A stretch of 64,000 nt of DNA from Nocardia sp. NBC_01730 (lineage in GTDB: Bacteria > Actinomycetota > Actinomycetes > Mycobacteriales > Mycobacteriaceae), in the NCBI RefSeq assembly GCF_035920445.1, contig NZ_CP109162.1, forward strand, positions 6,076,001-6,140,000. The letters run 5' to 3'. The translations under genes and the position numbers were made by a program. The notes under the pieces are model-generated. The model was not told where the DNA came from. It searched no databases and saw only the letters and a program-made list of their open reading frames with translations. Below, one piece after another: positions 33,630 to 41,824 of this stretch. Numbering within the stretch: position 1 is the stretch's first letter; every line of letters starts with the position of its first letter.

Positions 33630-35510
33630 CTAACGGCTGACGGCCGGGACCGGCACGGCGTCGATCAGCGCCCGCGTGTACTCGTGCTTCGGCTCCGCGA
33701 AGATCTGCTCCGCGGTGCCGTATTCGACGATCCTGCCGCGGTACATGACCGCGATGTCGTGCGCGAGGTTGCGCACCACAGACAGGTCGTGTGAGACGAA
33801 CAGGTACGACAACGCTCGCTCGGTTTGCAAGTCGCGCAACAGGTTCAGCACGCCGGCCTGGATCGACACGTCCAGCGAGGACACCGGCTCGTCCAAGACG
33901 AGCAGCTCCGGATCCAGCGCGAGGGCGCGGGCGATGCTGATGCGCTGCTTCTGACCACCGGAGAAGTCCGCGGGGTAGCGGTCGGCATGTTCGGAACGCA
34001 GGCCGACTTGTTCGAGCAATTGCGGTACCCGGCGGGCGATTTCGGTGCGTGGACGCCCGTCGATGCGCAACGGTTCGGCGATGGCGTCGAAGATCGGCAG
34101 GCGCGGGTCCAGCGAGGCGGTGGGGTCCTGGAAGACGATCTGCATCCTCCTGCGGATCTCGCGCCTGCGCGCCTTGCTCATCGTCGCGACATCGCTGCCC
34201 ATGATCTCGATGGCCCCGGCCTGTGGACGGATCAGATCGAGAATCTGGGTGAGTGTCGTGGATTTGCCGGAGCCGGACTCACCCACCAGCGCCAGCGTGC
34301 GACCGGCCCGCACTTCGAAGCTGATGCCGTCGATCGCCCTGATCTCACCCTTGCGGCGGCGCAGCACCACGCCCGAGGTGATCGGGAAGGTCTTCACCAG
34401 GTCGGAGACCCGCAGCACCACCTGCGATTCGACTTCCGCCTCGGCCTCCGGCTCGGAGATCTCACTACGGTAGGCCTCGAACAGCGCGTCCGTGCCGACC
34501 TCGGCGGTGCGGACGCAAGCGGCGGCATGCCCGGGGTCGGTCTTCTCCAGCGGCGGTTCGGCGGCCAGGCAGTCGTCGATCGCGATCGGGCAGCGCGGTG
34601 CGAACGAGCAGCCCGGCGGTAGCGCGTGCATAGCGGGCGGCGCGCCGACGATCGGGATCAGCGGTCGGCGCGGGGGACCGTCCATGCGTGGGATCGAACC
34701 GAGCAGCCCCACGGTGTACGGCATCCGTGGTGCGCTGAACAATTCTGCGGTGGTGGCGGTTTCGACGATCTTGCCCGCGTACATCACCGCGACGCGGTCG
34801 GCGAGGGTGGCGGCGATACCCATGTCGTGGGTGATCATGATGACGCCCGCGCCGGTGATGTCGCGCGCCTTGCGCAGCAGGTTCAGGATCTGCTTCTGCA
34901 CCGTCACGTCGAGCGCGGTGGTCGGCTCGTCGCAGATGATCAGCGCCGGATCATTGGCGATCGCCATGGCGATGACCACGCGCTGGCGCTGGCCGCCGGA
35001 GAACTCGTGTGGGAATGCCTTGGCCCGCATCTCCGGGTCGGGGATGCCGACCAGGTCGAGCAGCTCCACCGCGCGCTTCGCGGCCTCGGCCTTGCCCACA
35101 GCACCGTGCGCCAGCAGAGCTTCCGCGATCTGATCTCCCACCCGGTAGACCGGAGTGAGCGCGGACAGCGGGTCCTGGAACACCATGCTGATGGCACTGC
35201 CACGCAGCTTGGACAATTGGCGGTCGCCGAGCCCGAGCAGCTCACGCCCCCGGAACCGGATGGAGCCGTTCACTCGAGCCTGCTCAGGTAGCAGGCCCAT
35301 CACCGCCAGCGAGGACACCGACTTACCCGAACCGGATTCGCCGACGACGGCCAGTACCTCGCCGTCGGACACGCTATAGGTGACGCCGCGGACCGCGTCG
35401 GTCGGGCCCTCCTCGCTGGGGAAGGAGACGCGAAGGTCGGTGATCTCCAGTAGCGGTGTCGTCGAGCTCTTCTCGACCGCGACCTTCTCGGTTGCGCCTG
35501 CGCCCGTCAT
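33630..35510 (-). CDS. Fused oligopeptide ABC transporter ATPase (two nucleotide-binding domains)
   Basis: A 626-residue protein joining the DppD- and DppF-type ATPases. Domain 1 (about 20-290) has Walker [14 protein letters not shown], signature [12 protein letters not shown] and Walker [13 protein letters not shown], plus the C-terminal oligopeptide extension with cysteines (CSFAPRCP). Domain 2 (about 355-600) has [25 protein letters not shown] and [12 protein letters not shown]. It powers the two permeases encoded upstream. The ATG at 35510 has a ribosome site (AAAGGA) 7 nt before it and overlaps by 4 bp (ATGA) the stop of a 75-codon ORF made of three 75-bp repeats. Confidence 0.93.
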   Translation of the reverse strand: MTGAGATEKVAVEKSSTTPLLEITDLRVSFPSEEGPTDAVRGVTYSVSDGEVLAVVGESGSGKSVSSLAVMGLLPEQARVNGSIRFRGRELLGLGDRQLSKLRGSAISMVFQDPLSALTPVYRVGDQIAEALLAHGAVGKAEAAKRAVELLDLVGIPDPEMRAKAFPHEFSGGQRQRVVIAMAIANDPALIICDEPTTALDVTVQKQILNLLRKARDITGAGVIMITHDMGIAATLADRVAVMYAGKIVETATTAELFSAPRMPYTVGLLGSIPRMDGPPRRPLIPIVGAPPAMHALPPGCSFAPRCPIAIDDCLAAEPPLEKTDPGHAAACVRTAEVGTDALFEAYRSEISEPEAEAEVESQVVLRVSDLVKTFPITSGVVLRRRKGEIRAIDGISFEVRAGRTLALVGESGSGKSTTLTQILDLIRPQAGAIEIMGSDVATMSKARRREIRRRMQIVFQDPTASLDPRLPIFDAIAEPLRIDGRPRTEIARRVPQLLEQVGLRSEHADRYPADFSGGQKQRISIARALALDPELLVLDEPVSSLDVSIQAGVLNLLRDLQTERALSYLFVSHDLSVVRNLAHDIAVMYRGRIVEYGTAEQIFAEPKHEYTRALIDAVPVPAVSR

Positions 35511-35734
35511 GCGGTGTCCTTTCTCGCATGACCGGGGCCCTGCGTGGTGACGCGAGCTGCCGCCTCCGGGCCCTGACCGGTCATGCGGTGTGGTTTTTCG
35601 CATGACCGGGGGCCCTGCGTGGTGACGCGAGCTGCCGTCTCCGGGCCCTGACCGGTCATGCGGTGTGGTTTTTCGCATGACCGGGGGCCCTGCGTGGTGA
35701 CGCGAGCTGCCGCCTCCGGGCCCTGACCGGTCAT
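35507..35734 (-). CDS. 75-codon mini-ORF built of three tandem 75-bp repeats
   Basis: The ATG (35734-35732) overlaps the upstream permease stop as ATGA, and the TGA (35509-35507) overlaps the ATPase start as ATGA. The translation is three 25-residue copies beginning [17 protein letters not shown]; the last copy has one fewer G, which changes its final residues and brings the stop into register with the ATPase start. Whether a peptide accumulates is unknown. Its evident effect is to keep ribosomes moving from permease to ATPase through the inserted repeats. No homologue or function is claimed. Confidence 0.45.
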   Translation of the reverse strand: MTGQGPEAAARVTTQGPRSCEKPHRMTGQGPETAARVTTQGPRSCEKPHRMTGQGPEAAARVTTQGPGHARKDTA

Positions 35735-35736
35735 GC
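35525..35736 (-). repeat. Three tandem copies of the 75-bp palindromic element
   Basis: Copies begin at about 35525, 35599 and 35674 (spacing 74 and 75 bp). Each reads, on the plus strand, CGCATGACCGG, then GGCCCTGCGTGGTGACGC, GCTGCCGCCTCCGGGCCC and CCGGTCATGCG, so each folds into a hairpin with arms GCATGACCGG/CCGGTCATGC. One copy has T for C in the core. The copies are nearly identical, so expansion is recent. Confidence 0.9.
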
Positions 35737-36651
35737 GTGCGCCTTCTTCTTCGATCGAGCCCGCTTCGCGCCGGGATCGAACGCGTCGCGCAGGCCGTCG
35801 CCGACCAGGTTCGCGCACAGCACCGTGACGATCAGCAGACCACCCGCGAACAGGAACAGCCACGGGTAGGTCAGCGCCGACTTGGTGCCCGCCGCGATCA
35901 GCGAGCCGAGCGACACATCCGGCGGCTGCACACCGAAACCGAGGAAGCTCAGCCCGGTTTCGGCCATGATCGCCGAGCCGACGGTGAGCGTGGTGTCGAT
36001 GATCAGGATCGAGGCGATGTTCGGGATGATGTGGCTGAGGATCACCGTTCGGGTCGGTGCGCCCATATACCGTGCGGCCCTGACGAATTCGCGGTCACGC
36101 AGGCTGAGCGTCAGCCCACGCACGATGCGCGCGGAAATCATCCAGCCGAAGCAGGCCAGCAGGACGATCAGCAGCAGGATGGATCCGCTGCCCTTGGTGC
36201 GCGGCGCGAATAGCGCGATGATGATGAAGCTCGGTACCACGAGCAGCAGGTCGACCAGCCACATGATGGCGCGGTCGGTCCAGCCGCCGAGCAGCCCGGC
36301 CACCGAGCCGGCGGTTGCCGCGATGGAGGTGGAGAACAGAGCGACGCAGACGCCGATGACCAACGACTTCTGCATCCCACGCAAGGTCTGCGCGAGCACG
36401 TCCTGGCCGATCTGGGTGGTGCCGAAGGGGTGCTCGGGACTCGGCGGTTTGAGCAGCGCGGTGTAGTCCAACTGTTGGTAGTCGTAGGCAAGGAACGGCG
36501 GGAGCGCGAAGCTCGCGACGAACAGCGCGATCAGTATCAACGCGCCGGCGACGGCGGACTTGTTGCGCAGGAAACGCCGCCAGACCAGCTTGCGCCGCCC
36601 GGTCGCGGTGACCTTGGGCGCACCTTGGACGATGATTTCGGCTTCTGTCAT
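35731..36651 (-). CDS. ABC transporter permease (DppC type)
   Basis: A 306-residue permease with an N-terminal cytosolic stretch, helix 1 ([20 protein letters not shown]), an outer loop and five further helices in the BPD_transp_1 domain. The EAA loop that docks the ATPase reads [19 protein letters not shown] (about 193-211). It pairs with the DppB-type permease encoded upstream. The last codons and stop run into the first of three tandem repeats. ATG 36651 has AGGGAA as ribosome site and overlaps the stop of a 24-codon ORF from another copy of the repeat. Confidence 0.92.
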   Translation of the reverse strand: MTEAEIIVQGAPKVTATGRRKLVWRRFLRNKSAVAGALILIALFVASFALPPFLAYDYQQLDYTALLKPPSPEHPFGTTQIGQDVLAQTLRGMQKSLVIGVCVALFSTSIAATAGSVAGLLGGWTDRAIMWLVDLLLVVPSFIIIALFAPRTKGSGSILLLIVLLACFGWMISARIVRGLTLSLRDREFVRAARYMGAPTRTVILSHIIPNIASILIIDTTLTVGSAIMAETGLSFLGFGVQPPDVSLGSLIAAGTKSALTYPWLFLFAGGLLIVTVLCANLVGDGLRDAFDPGAKRARSKKKAHA

Positions 36652-36722
36652 GCTGCTTCCCTGGTGGGATTCGCGGGCCCTACGTGGTTACGTGGGCTGC
36701 CGCCTACGGGCCTGTGGCTCAT
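36648..36722 (-). CDS. 24-codon mini-ORF made by one 75-bp repeat
   Basis: ATG (36722-36720) overlaps the upstream permease stop (ATGA) and TGA (36650-36648) overlaps the downstream permease start (ATGA). The ORF starts MSHRPVGGSPRNHVGP and is exactly 75 bp long with its stop. It spans the whole 67-bp gap between the genes. Same arrangement as the triple copy at 35507-35734. Confidence 0.45.
   Translation of the reverse strand: MSHRPVGGSPRNHVGPANPTREAA
36652..36722 (-). repeat. Single 75-bp palindromic element between permease genes
   Basis: The plus-strand core GGGCCCTACGTGGTTACG ... GGCTGCCGCCTACGGGCC matches the other copies with a few changes. Its outer arms are different but again self-complementary: GTGGGAT (36665-36671 region) and ATCCCAC after 36726. 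Confidence 0.75.
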
Positions 36723-37696
36723 CCCACACGCACCCTCGGATCGAGAATCGCGTACACGATGTCGGAGAGCAGACCCGACACCAGCACAACCAGGCCTGCG
36801 AACGCGGTCACCGTCACCACCACGTACAGGTCCTGGGCATTGATCGAGTCGACCAGCCATTCGCCGACGCCGTGCCAGCCGAAGATCTTCTCGGTGAACG
36901 TGGCGCCGGTGATCAAGCCACCGAGGCTGTAGGCGAACAGCGTCGCCATCGGGATCAGGGCGGTGCGCAGGCCGTGCTTGTACAACGCCTTGCTGCGGGT
37001 CAAGCCCTTGGCGCGGGCGGTGCGGATGAAATCACTCTGCAGTACGTCGAGCATGGCGTTGCGCTGGTAGCGGCTGTAGCCGGCCATACCACCGAGGGCG
37101 AGGCCCGCCGTGGGCAGGATCAGGTGCTGGACGCGGTCGAGCAGCTGCGGCCAGAAACCGTCGATCTTGCTCGCCGACGTCTCGCCGGTATAGAGGAAGA
37201 TCTGCGAGCCGGTGAGCGAATTTATCTCCAGCGCACCGTATTTCAGCAGCGTGGCGAGCAAGAAGACCGGCGTGCTCAGCACGAGCAGCGACACCACCGT
37301 TGTGAAGTAGTCGCTGAACTTGTATTGCCGGATCGCCCCCGCCGCGCCGATCAGGACGCCGAGCACCGTGCCGACCAGCGAACCGACGATCAGCAGCCGC
37401 AGACTCACCGCGACCCGACGCGGCAGCTCCTCGCTCACCGGTTGGCCCGCCAGCGTGGTGCCGAAATCACCGTGTGGGATGCCTTTGATCCAGGTGAGGT
37501 AGCGCTGCGGGATCGGATCGTTGAGGTGCAACTCCTCGGCCTTGGCATCGATCACTGCCTGTGGCGGTCGCGGGTTTCGTTGTTCGAGACTGTCCAGGGG
37601 CCGGAACGTCAGTGACGCCAGGCTGAACGTCAGGAACGAAGCCAGCAGCAACAGCACGACATAGTTGAGCGCGCGTCGTAGCAGGAAGCCGGTCAT
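36719..37696 (-). CDS. ABC transporter permease (DppB type)
   Basis: A 325-residue permease, first gene of the ABC operon. It starts with helix 1 (FLLRRALNYVVLLLLASFLT) and the outer region with LHLNDPIPQRYLTWIKG, typical of DppB/OppB, followed by five helices. The EAA loop reads ARAKGLTRSKALYKHGLRTA (about 222-241). ATG 37696 has AGAGGA 3-8 nt upstream; the frame is open further to 37912 but without a better start. The region 37697-37850, shared with the divergent HAD gene, should hold both promoters. Confidence 0.92.
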   Translation of the reverse strand: MTGFLLRRALNYVVLLLLASFLTFSLASLTFRPLDSLEQRNPRPPQAVIDAKAEELHLNDPIPQRYLTWIKGIPHGDFGTTLAGQPVSEELPRRVAVSLRLLIVGSLVGTVLGVLIGAAGAIRQYKFSDYFTTVVSLLVLSTPVFLLATLLKYGALEINSLTGSQIFLYTGETSASKIDGFWPQLLDRVQHLILPTAGLALGGMAGYSRYQRNAMLDVLQSDFIRTARAKGLTRSKALYKHGLRTALIPMATLFAYSLGGLITGATFTEKIFGWHGVGEWLVDSINAQDLYVVVTVTAFAGLVVLVSGLLSDIVYAILDPRVRVG

Positions 37697-37850
37697 CAGT
37701 CCTCTGGTCTTTCGGCTGGCGGGCCAGCGTCGGTATTGCCCCCGATCATAAGGATGCGGGTGCGTACGCGTGTGGCACGCGGTGTCCGGGCATGTCCACA
37801 TCGATCTGGCGGTGAGCCGGGCGGCCGGGTCGTCCGGCAGGATGGAATAG

Positions 37851-38681
37851 GTGACGCTCTTGCACCTGCCCAAGCCGAAGATGGTGGCCACCGATGTGGA
37901 CGGGACGCTCATCGATCACGACGAGCAGGTCACCGCACGGACCAGGGCTGCCGTGGACGCGCTGATCACCGACGGTGTGCCGTTCGTGCTCGCCACCGGG
38001 CGTCCGCCGCGCTGGATCGACCCGGTGGTCGACGGGCTGGGGTACGCGCCGCTGTGCGTGTGCGGCAACGGCGCGGTGATCTACGACAGTGCCTCCGATC
38101 GGGTGCTCGCCAGCATGACACTGGACGTGGCGACGCTCGGCTGGCTCGCGGACCTGGCCGAATGGGCGCTGCCCGGCTGCGGTCTCGCCGCTGAACGGGT
38201 CGGTGCGAGCGCGCACGACGCGGTGACGCCGCAGTTCGTCAGCTCGCCACAATACGAGCACGCCTGGCTGAATCCCGACGACACTTCCGTCGCCCGCGAG
38301 GAGGTCATCGACGCTCCCGCCATCAAGATGCTGGTCCGCCTACCGGGCGCGCGTAGCTCCGACATGCGCACCGTGCTCGCACCGCTGATCGGGGAGCGCG
38401 CCGATATCACCTACTCGACCGAGCACGGGCTCATCGAACTGTCCGCACCAGGCATCAGCAAGGCATCGGGCCTCGCGGTGGTCGCGCAGCGCCTCGGAGT
38501 GGCGGCCGACACCATTATCGCGTTCGGCGATATGCCCAACGACGTCCCCATGCTCACCATGGCAGGTCACGGCGTCGCGATGCGCAACGCCCACCCCGAA
38601 GCCCTCGCCGCCGCCGACGAGATCGCCGAATCCAACTCCGACGACGGTGTGGCCCGGGTCCTCGAACGCTGGTGGGTCTGA
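37851..38681 (+). CDS. Cof-type HAD-superfamily phosphatase
   Basis: A 276-residue HAD IIB hydrolase. Motif I DVDGTLIDHD (nucleophile Asp about 15), motif II VLATGRPP, motif III lysine in ISKASGL and motif IV FGDMPNDVPML are all present, with the large C2 cap between. It dephosphorylates small sugar phosphates or similar compounds; the exact substrate is unknown. It is the orthologue of Rv3813c by position. CAGGAT ends 7 nt before GTG 37851, a near match to the leaderless -10 pattern. Confidence 0.88.
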   Translation: MTLLHLPKPKMVATDVDGTLIDHDEQVTARTRAAVDALITDGVPFVLATGRPPRWIDPVVDGLGYAPLCVCGNGAVIYDSASDRVLASMTLDVATLGWLADLAEWALPGCGLAAERVGASAHDAVTPQFVSSPQYEHAWLNPDDTSVAREEVIDAPAIKMLVRLPGARSSDMRTVLAPLIGERADITYSTEHGLIELSAPGISKASGLAVVAQRLGVAADTIIAFGDMPNDVPMLTMAGHGVAMRNAHPEALAAADEIAESNSDDGVARVLERWWV

Positions 38682-39125
38682 GTTTGTTTGGCCGCGGCTG
38701 CGCCGCGAACGGACAATGCTTGGTCTCGCTGCGCTCGGAACCGGGGGTTGGGCCGATGTGGTCGCGTTGGGTGGGGGACTGCGGCACCGGGCGTTTGCGG
38801 CTGCTGAAGTGGGCGGTGGACGCGCGGCCGCTGCTGGCGGCTTCGTCGCGGACGCGTCGGCTCCTACAGATGCGAGCGCGGCCGTGTTTTTGCAGCGTTT
38901 GTTTTTGCAGCGCGGCCGGGCCGCGAACGGGTGATGCTCGGTCTCTCGCTCGAAAGCGGCTGTGAGACGGCGTGCGGCGGGGGCGGTGTCGTTGCCGCGG
39001 TCAACGCGCAGCGTCTCGCAGTGGGGGTGCTGGAGCACGGTTGATCTTCTCCACGCCGATGCATGGCGTGCGGGACGGAACCTGGGACGGGCTGCTCGAG
39101 GTCGGTGGGTGTTGAGCCAGAAACA
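38682..39125. repeat. Gene-free stretch with two partial copies of the nested-hairpin repeat family
   Basis: About 38695-38765 and 38925-38960 carry fragments such as CCGCGAACGGACAATGC plus GGTCTCGCTGCGCTCGGAAC, and GGGCCGCGAACGGGTGATGC. These match the family found between the mycolyltransferase genes (for example 55829-55990). The copies lack the long inner stem. Nothing else is recognised in the stretch. Confidence 0.6.
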
Positions 39126-39163
39126 TTCGGAGCCCGCGCGCTTGGTTGGCGGCGGGCTCCGAA
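39126..39163 (-). terminator. Terminator hairpin of the amidase gene
   Basis: TTCGGAGCCCGC (39126-39137) pairs perfectly with GCGGGCTCCGAA (39152-39163). It starts 29 bp after the stop at 39192 on the minus strand and is followed by AATGTTTC. Confidence 0.7.
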
Positions 39164-39191
39164 GAGGGTGTTGCTGTGCGGGGTCGGTAAT

Positions 39192-41630
39192 TCAGCCCTC
39201 GGGGGACGGGGCGTGCTCACCGGCGGGTGCCGGGGTACCCGCCGGGGCGACAGCTACCGGCGCAGGGCCAGCCGGTGTCTGGACATCATCCGGTGTCCGG
39301 CTGTCCTGGGCTGAGTCGGCGGGTGCTATCCCGGCACGATCCGGGGCGGGAGTGTCCGCGTTCGCCGATGCGGGGCCGGTGGGTGATTGGGCGCTGTCCG
39401 GTGTCTGGCCATCCGGGGCTGAGCTGGTGGGTGCTGCGGCAGGGTCCGGGGCGGGGGTGTCCGCGTTCGCCGATGCGGGGCCAGTGGGTGACTGGGCACC
39501 GTTTGTAGTCTGGTTGCCATCCGGAGTCGCGTCGACCGCGGGTACCGGGTCGCCCGTAGGGGCAGTCGGAGCTTGGGCTCCGTCCGGGGCCGGAACCCCT
39601 GCCGGAGCGGGACCTGCCACCGCACCGTTCCGGTTGCGGTTCACCTGTTGCTGGTAGGTGTCGTTGTAGGTCTTCCAGACCGTGGTGACGATTCCGGTGA
39701 GTTGGTTGAGAATCAGTGAGCCGTACTGGAAGTCGGCGCGCTGACCGTCCGGGACCGGGTACGCGTTCGTCGTCGGGAGACCGAGGATGCCCGCGTCGGC
39801 GCCGAGCTGGAGGAAGCGGTCCAGGATGGTGCCGAGCACCTCGACGACCTGCCCGTTCGGTGCGGTGTAGACATAGCCGTTGGTGAATTTGGCGTACTGC
39901 TGACCCTGCGCCGCAGGGAGCACGTCCGACTGCGCGCCGCCGAGCGGACCGTTCGGGCCGCCGGTCGCCGACCAGTGCCTGGCGATGATGTTCTCGTGCA
40001 CCATGTCCAGCAGTTTGGTGGTCAGCGCGGCGAGGGCCGCCAGGTCGGTCTGGCCGCGCGGCGGGGTCTGGCTGTTCGGTCCGGATGCACCAGGGGCGCC
40101 GGCGGCGAGGTCGCGGATCCGGTCCATCAGCGCGTAAGCGGCGTCGCCGGGGCAGCTGGTGTTGCCGACGTCGCGGTGCGCGAAGACGATCGGCAGCCGC
40201 ACGGCCTCACCTTGTGGGTAGGGGGTGAACTGGGTGCCCTCGGAGTACATCGTGGTGTAGCCCTTGGGGTCCAGTCCGGCGACTGTGGTGCGCCAGCCGA
40301 TGAACTTGCCGATCGCAGTGAGCGATTCGTTCGTGGGCTGCTCGGATTCGTAGTTGCCCATCAGCGCGACACCGGACGTGTTCTCGTTGAACCCGCCCGC
40401 GTGTGCGCCTTGCACCGGGCGGTCCAGCCCGCCGAAGCGGCCCTCGAAGATCTGGCCGTACCTGTCGACGAGCGCGTTGTAGCCGATGTCGCACCAGCCG
40501 AGCGTTTTCGCGTGGTAGGTGTAGATCGAGCGGACGATGCCCGCAGATTCGGATTTGCTGTAGTCGTTGCGACCGGCGGTGTGATGCACGGTGACGCCAC
40601 CGAGATCGTCGTCGTAGGTCGGCTCGTCGCAGCGGATCGATTCGTCGGCGCCCCATTGGGCGCGGGTGATCACGTTCGGCCCGCTGCCGGGCAGCGCTGC
40701 GGCCACGTTGTCGAGCGAGCCGTCGATGGCACCGCGCCCCGGATCGATGAGCACGGCGGTCAGCGCGTCGGCGGAGTGCTGCGCCGGGTCGTCCGAATGC
40801 AGGGCGGGCTGCTCGAGGGGGGTGGGGGTCTGCCGCGCGGTCTGTTTGCGGGTCACCAGTACCTGCACCGCGTTCGTATTGCCCACGTAGATCGGCTCGG
40901 TGCCGTCGGTGGCGCCCTTGCCGGAGCGGTCGGTGCGGTGCGTGTCGACCGGTTCGGTGTCGTACCAGGGGCCCCAGGTGCCGTCGGGTTGCCGAGCGCG
41001 GATCGTCGCCTTGGTGTTGTCCAACTCCTTGGCGGTGAGCGCGACCATGCTGAACGGGATGTCTCTGGACAGTTCTTTCACCTGAGCGCCGACCTGAGTC
41101 ATCAGCTCGGGCGGCACGGCGCCAGGAGACAGCGCAGGGGTGTCAGGGGTGGTGCCCGGCTCCAGCTGGGCGGGGTCGGCGATGAAACGTACACCCCCCG
41201 GAGCCTGTTCTGGATTCGAACTCTGACTGTTGGGCATCGGACCCGAAGGAATGTTCTGGCCGTAGGTTTGGCCGGTATTCAGATTGGGCAAGGGAATTTC
41301 TTCGGGTAGTTGCACACCGGGTGGTAGCGGGAGTCCTTGCGGAACCGGAATGGACGTCGGAATCGGCAGCATGCGCAGATCGGAAAGATGTAGATCGGGC
41401 AGGTCGAGTCCGGTCAGTTCGCGCAGCGGCAGCACGATGTCGGGCATGCTGTTGAGCACGACCTCGGCGAGTTGGGCGGGCACAGCGGCCAGGTTGTCGT
41501 CGGTGGCGGTGCGGTACTCGGTCGAATCACCGAGCGTGAGCGCGCCGAACGGCGCTGCTACCGCGAGGGTGGTGACAACCGGGAGCACGTAGGAGCGTTT
41601 CGGTTTGCGGTACCGCACGAGTGTCTCCAA
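39192..41630 (-). CDS. Secreted N-acetylmuramoyl-L-alanine amidase / PGRP-domain protein with LGFP-like segment
   Basis: An 812-residue cell-wall hydrolase, orthologue of Rv3811 by position. A signal-like segment (SYVLPVVTTLAVAAPFGALT) leads to a long Pro-rich region. The amidase_2/PGRP domain (about residues 325-490) carries the zinc histidine in GVTVHHTAGRND, the tyrosine in DIGYNALVD and FAHRDVGNTSCPGD. After it come LGFP-type blocks (GADAGILGLPTTNAY). The last about 140 residues are a disordered Ala/Pro/Thr/Asp tail with two copies of SPTGPASANADTPAPD. It should cleave the stem peptide from muramic acid and bind the wall. It is divergent from the SpoIID-domain gene. Confidence 0.88.
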   Translation of the reverse strand: METLVRYRKPKRSYVLPVVTTLAVAAPFGALTLGDSTEYRTATDDNLAAVPAQLAEVVLNSMPDIVLPLRELTGLDLPDLHLSDLRMLPIPTSIPVPQGLPLPPGVQLPEEIPLPNLNTGQTYGQNIPSGPMPNSQSSNPEQAPGGVRFIADPAQLEPGTTPDTPALSPGAVPPELMTQVGAQVKELSRDIPFSMVALTAKELDNTKATIRARQPDGTWGPWYDTEPVDTHRTDRSGKGATDGTEPIYVGNTNAVQVLVTRKQTARQTPTPLEQPALHSDDPAQHSADALTAVLIDPGRGAIDGSLDNVAAALPGSGPNVITRAQWGADESIRCDEPTYDDDLGGVTVHHTAGRNDYSKSESAGIVRSIYTYHAKTLGWCDIGYNALVDRYGQIFEGRFGGLDRPVQGAHAGGFNENTSGVALMGNYESEQPTNESLTAIGKFIGWRTTVAGLDPKGYTTMYSEGTQFTPYPQGEAVRLPIVFAHRDVGNTSCPGDAAYALMDRIRDLAAGAPGASGPNSQTPPRGQTDLAALAALTTKLLDMVHENIIARHWSATGGPNGPLGGAQSDVLPAAQGQQYAKFTNGYVYTAPNGQVVEVLGTILDRFLQLGADAGILGLPTTNAYPVPDGQRADFQYGSLILNQLTGIVTTVWKTYNDTYQQQVNRNRNGAVAGPAPAGVPAPDGAQAPTAPTGDPVPAVDATPDGNQTTNGAQSPTGPASANADTPAPDPAAAPTSSAPDGQTPDSAQSPTGPASANADTPAPDRAGIAPADSAQDSRTPDDVQTPAGPAPVAVAPAGTPAPAGEHAPSPEG

Positions 41631-41637
41631 TCAGGTC

Positions 41638-41788
41638 GAACCAACGACCATGAGCACAATCAGGGTTGCTTCTTGACGCATCAACAATCACAATAGCCAC
41701 AATTGTCACACGCCTAAACCTCTGGTCGAGGATTATGATTGCTCGAATGTAGCTCTCGTATTGCGACCGGCTCGTTCGACATGCCGAC
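41638..41788. promoter_or_regulatory. AT-rich divergent promoter region
   Basis: The stretch between the amidase and SpoIID-domain genes is distinctly AT-rich for this genome (for example ACAATCACAATAGCCACAAT and the palindrome ACAATTGT near 41700). TATTGT on the minus strand could be a -10 for the amidase gene. No specific regulator site is identified. Confidence 0.4.
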
Positions 41789-41824
41789 ATGTGCCGACCG
41801 GTCCCGGAAAGTGGGAGTGAACGG

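Noticed and set aside
39975..41309. 444-codon plus-strand ORF opposite the amidase gene
   Set aside because: Shadow of the amidase gene, which has clear PGRP motifs in the opposite strand.
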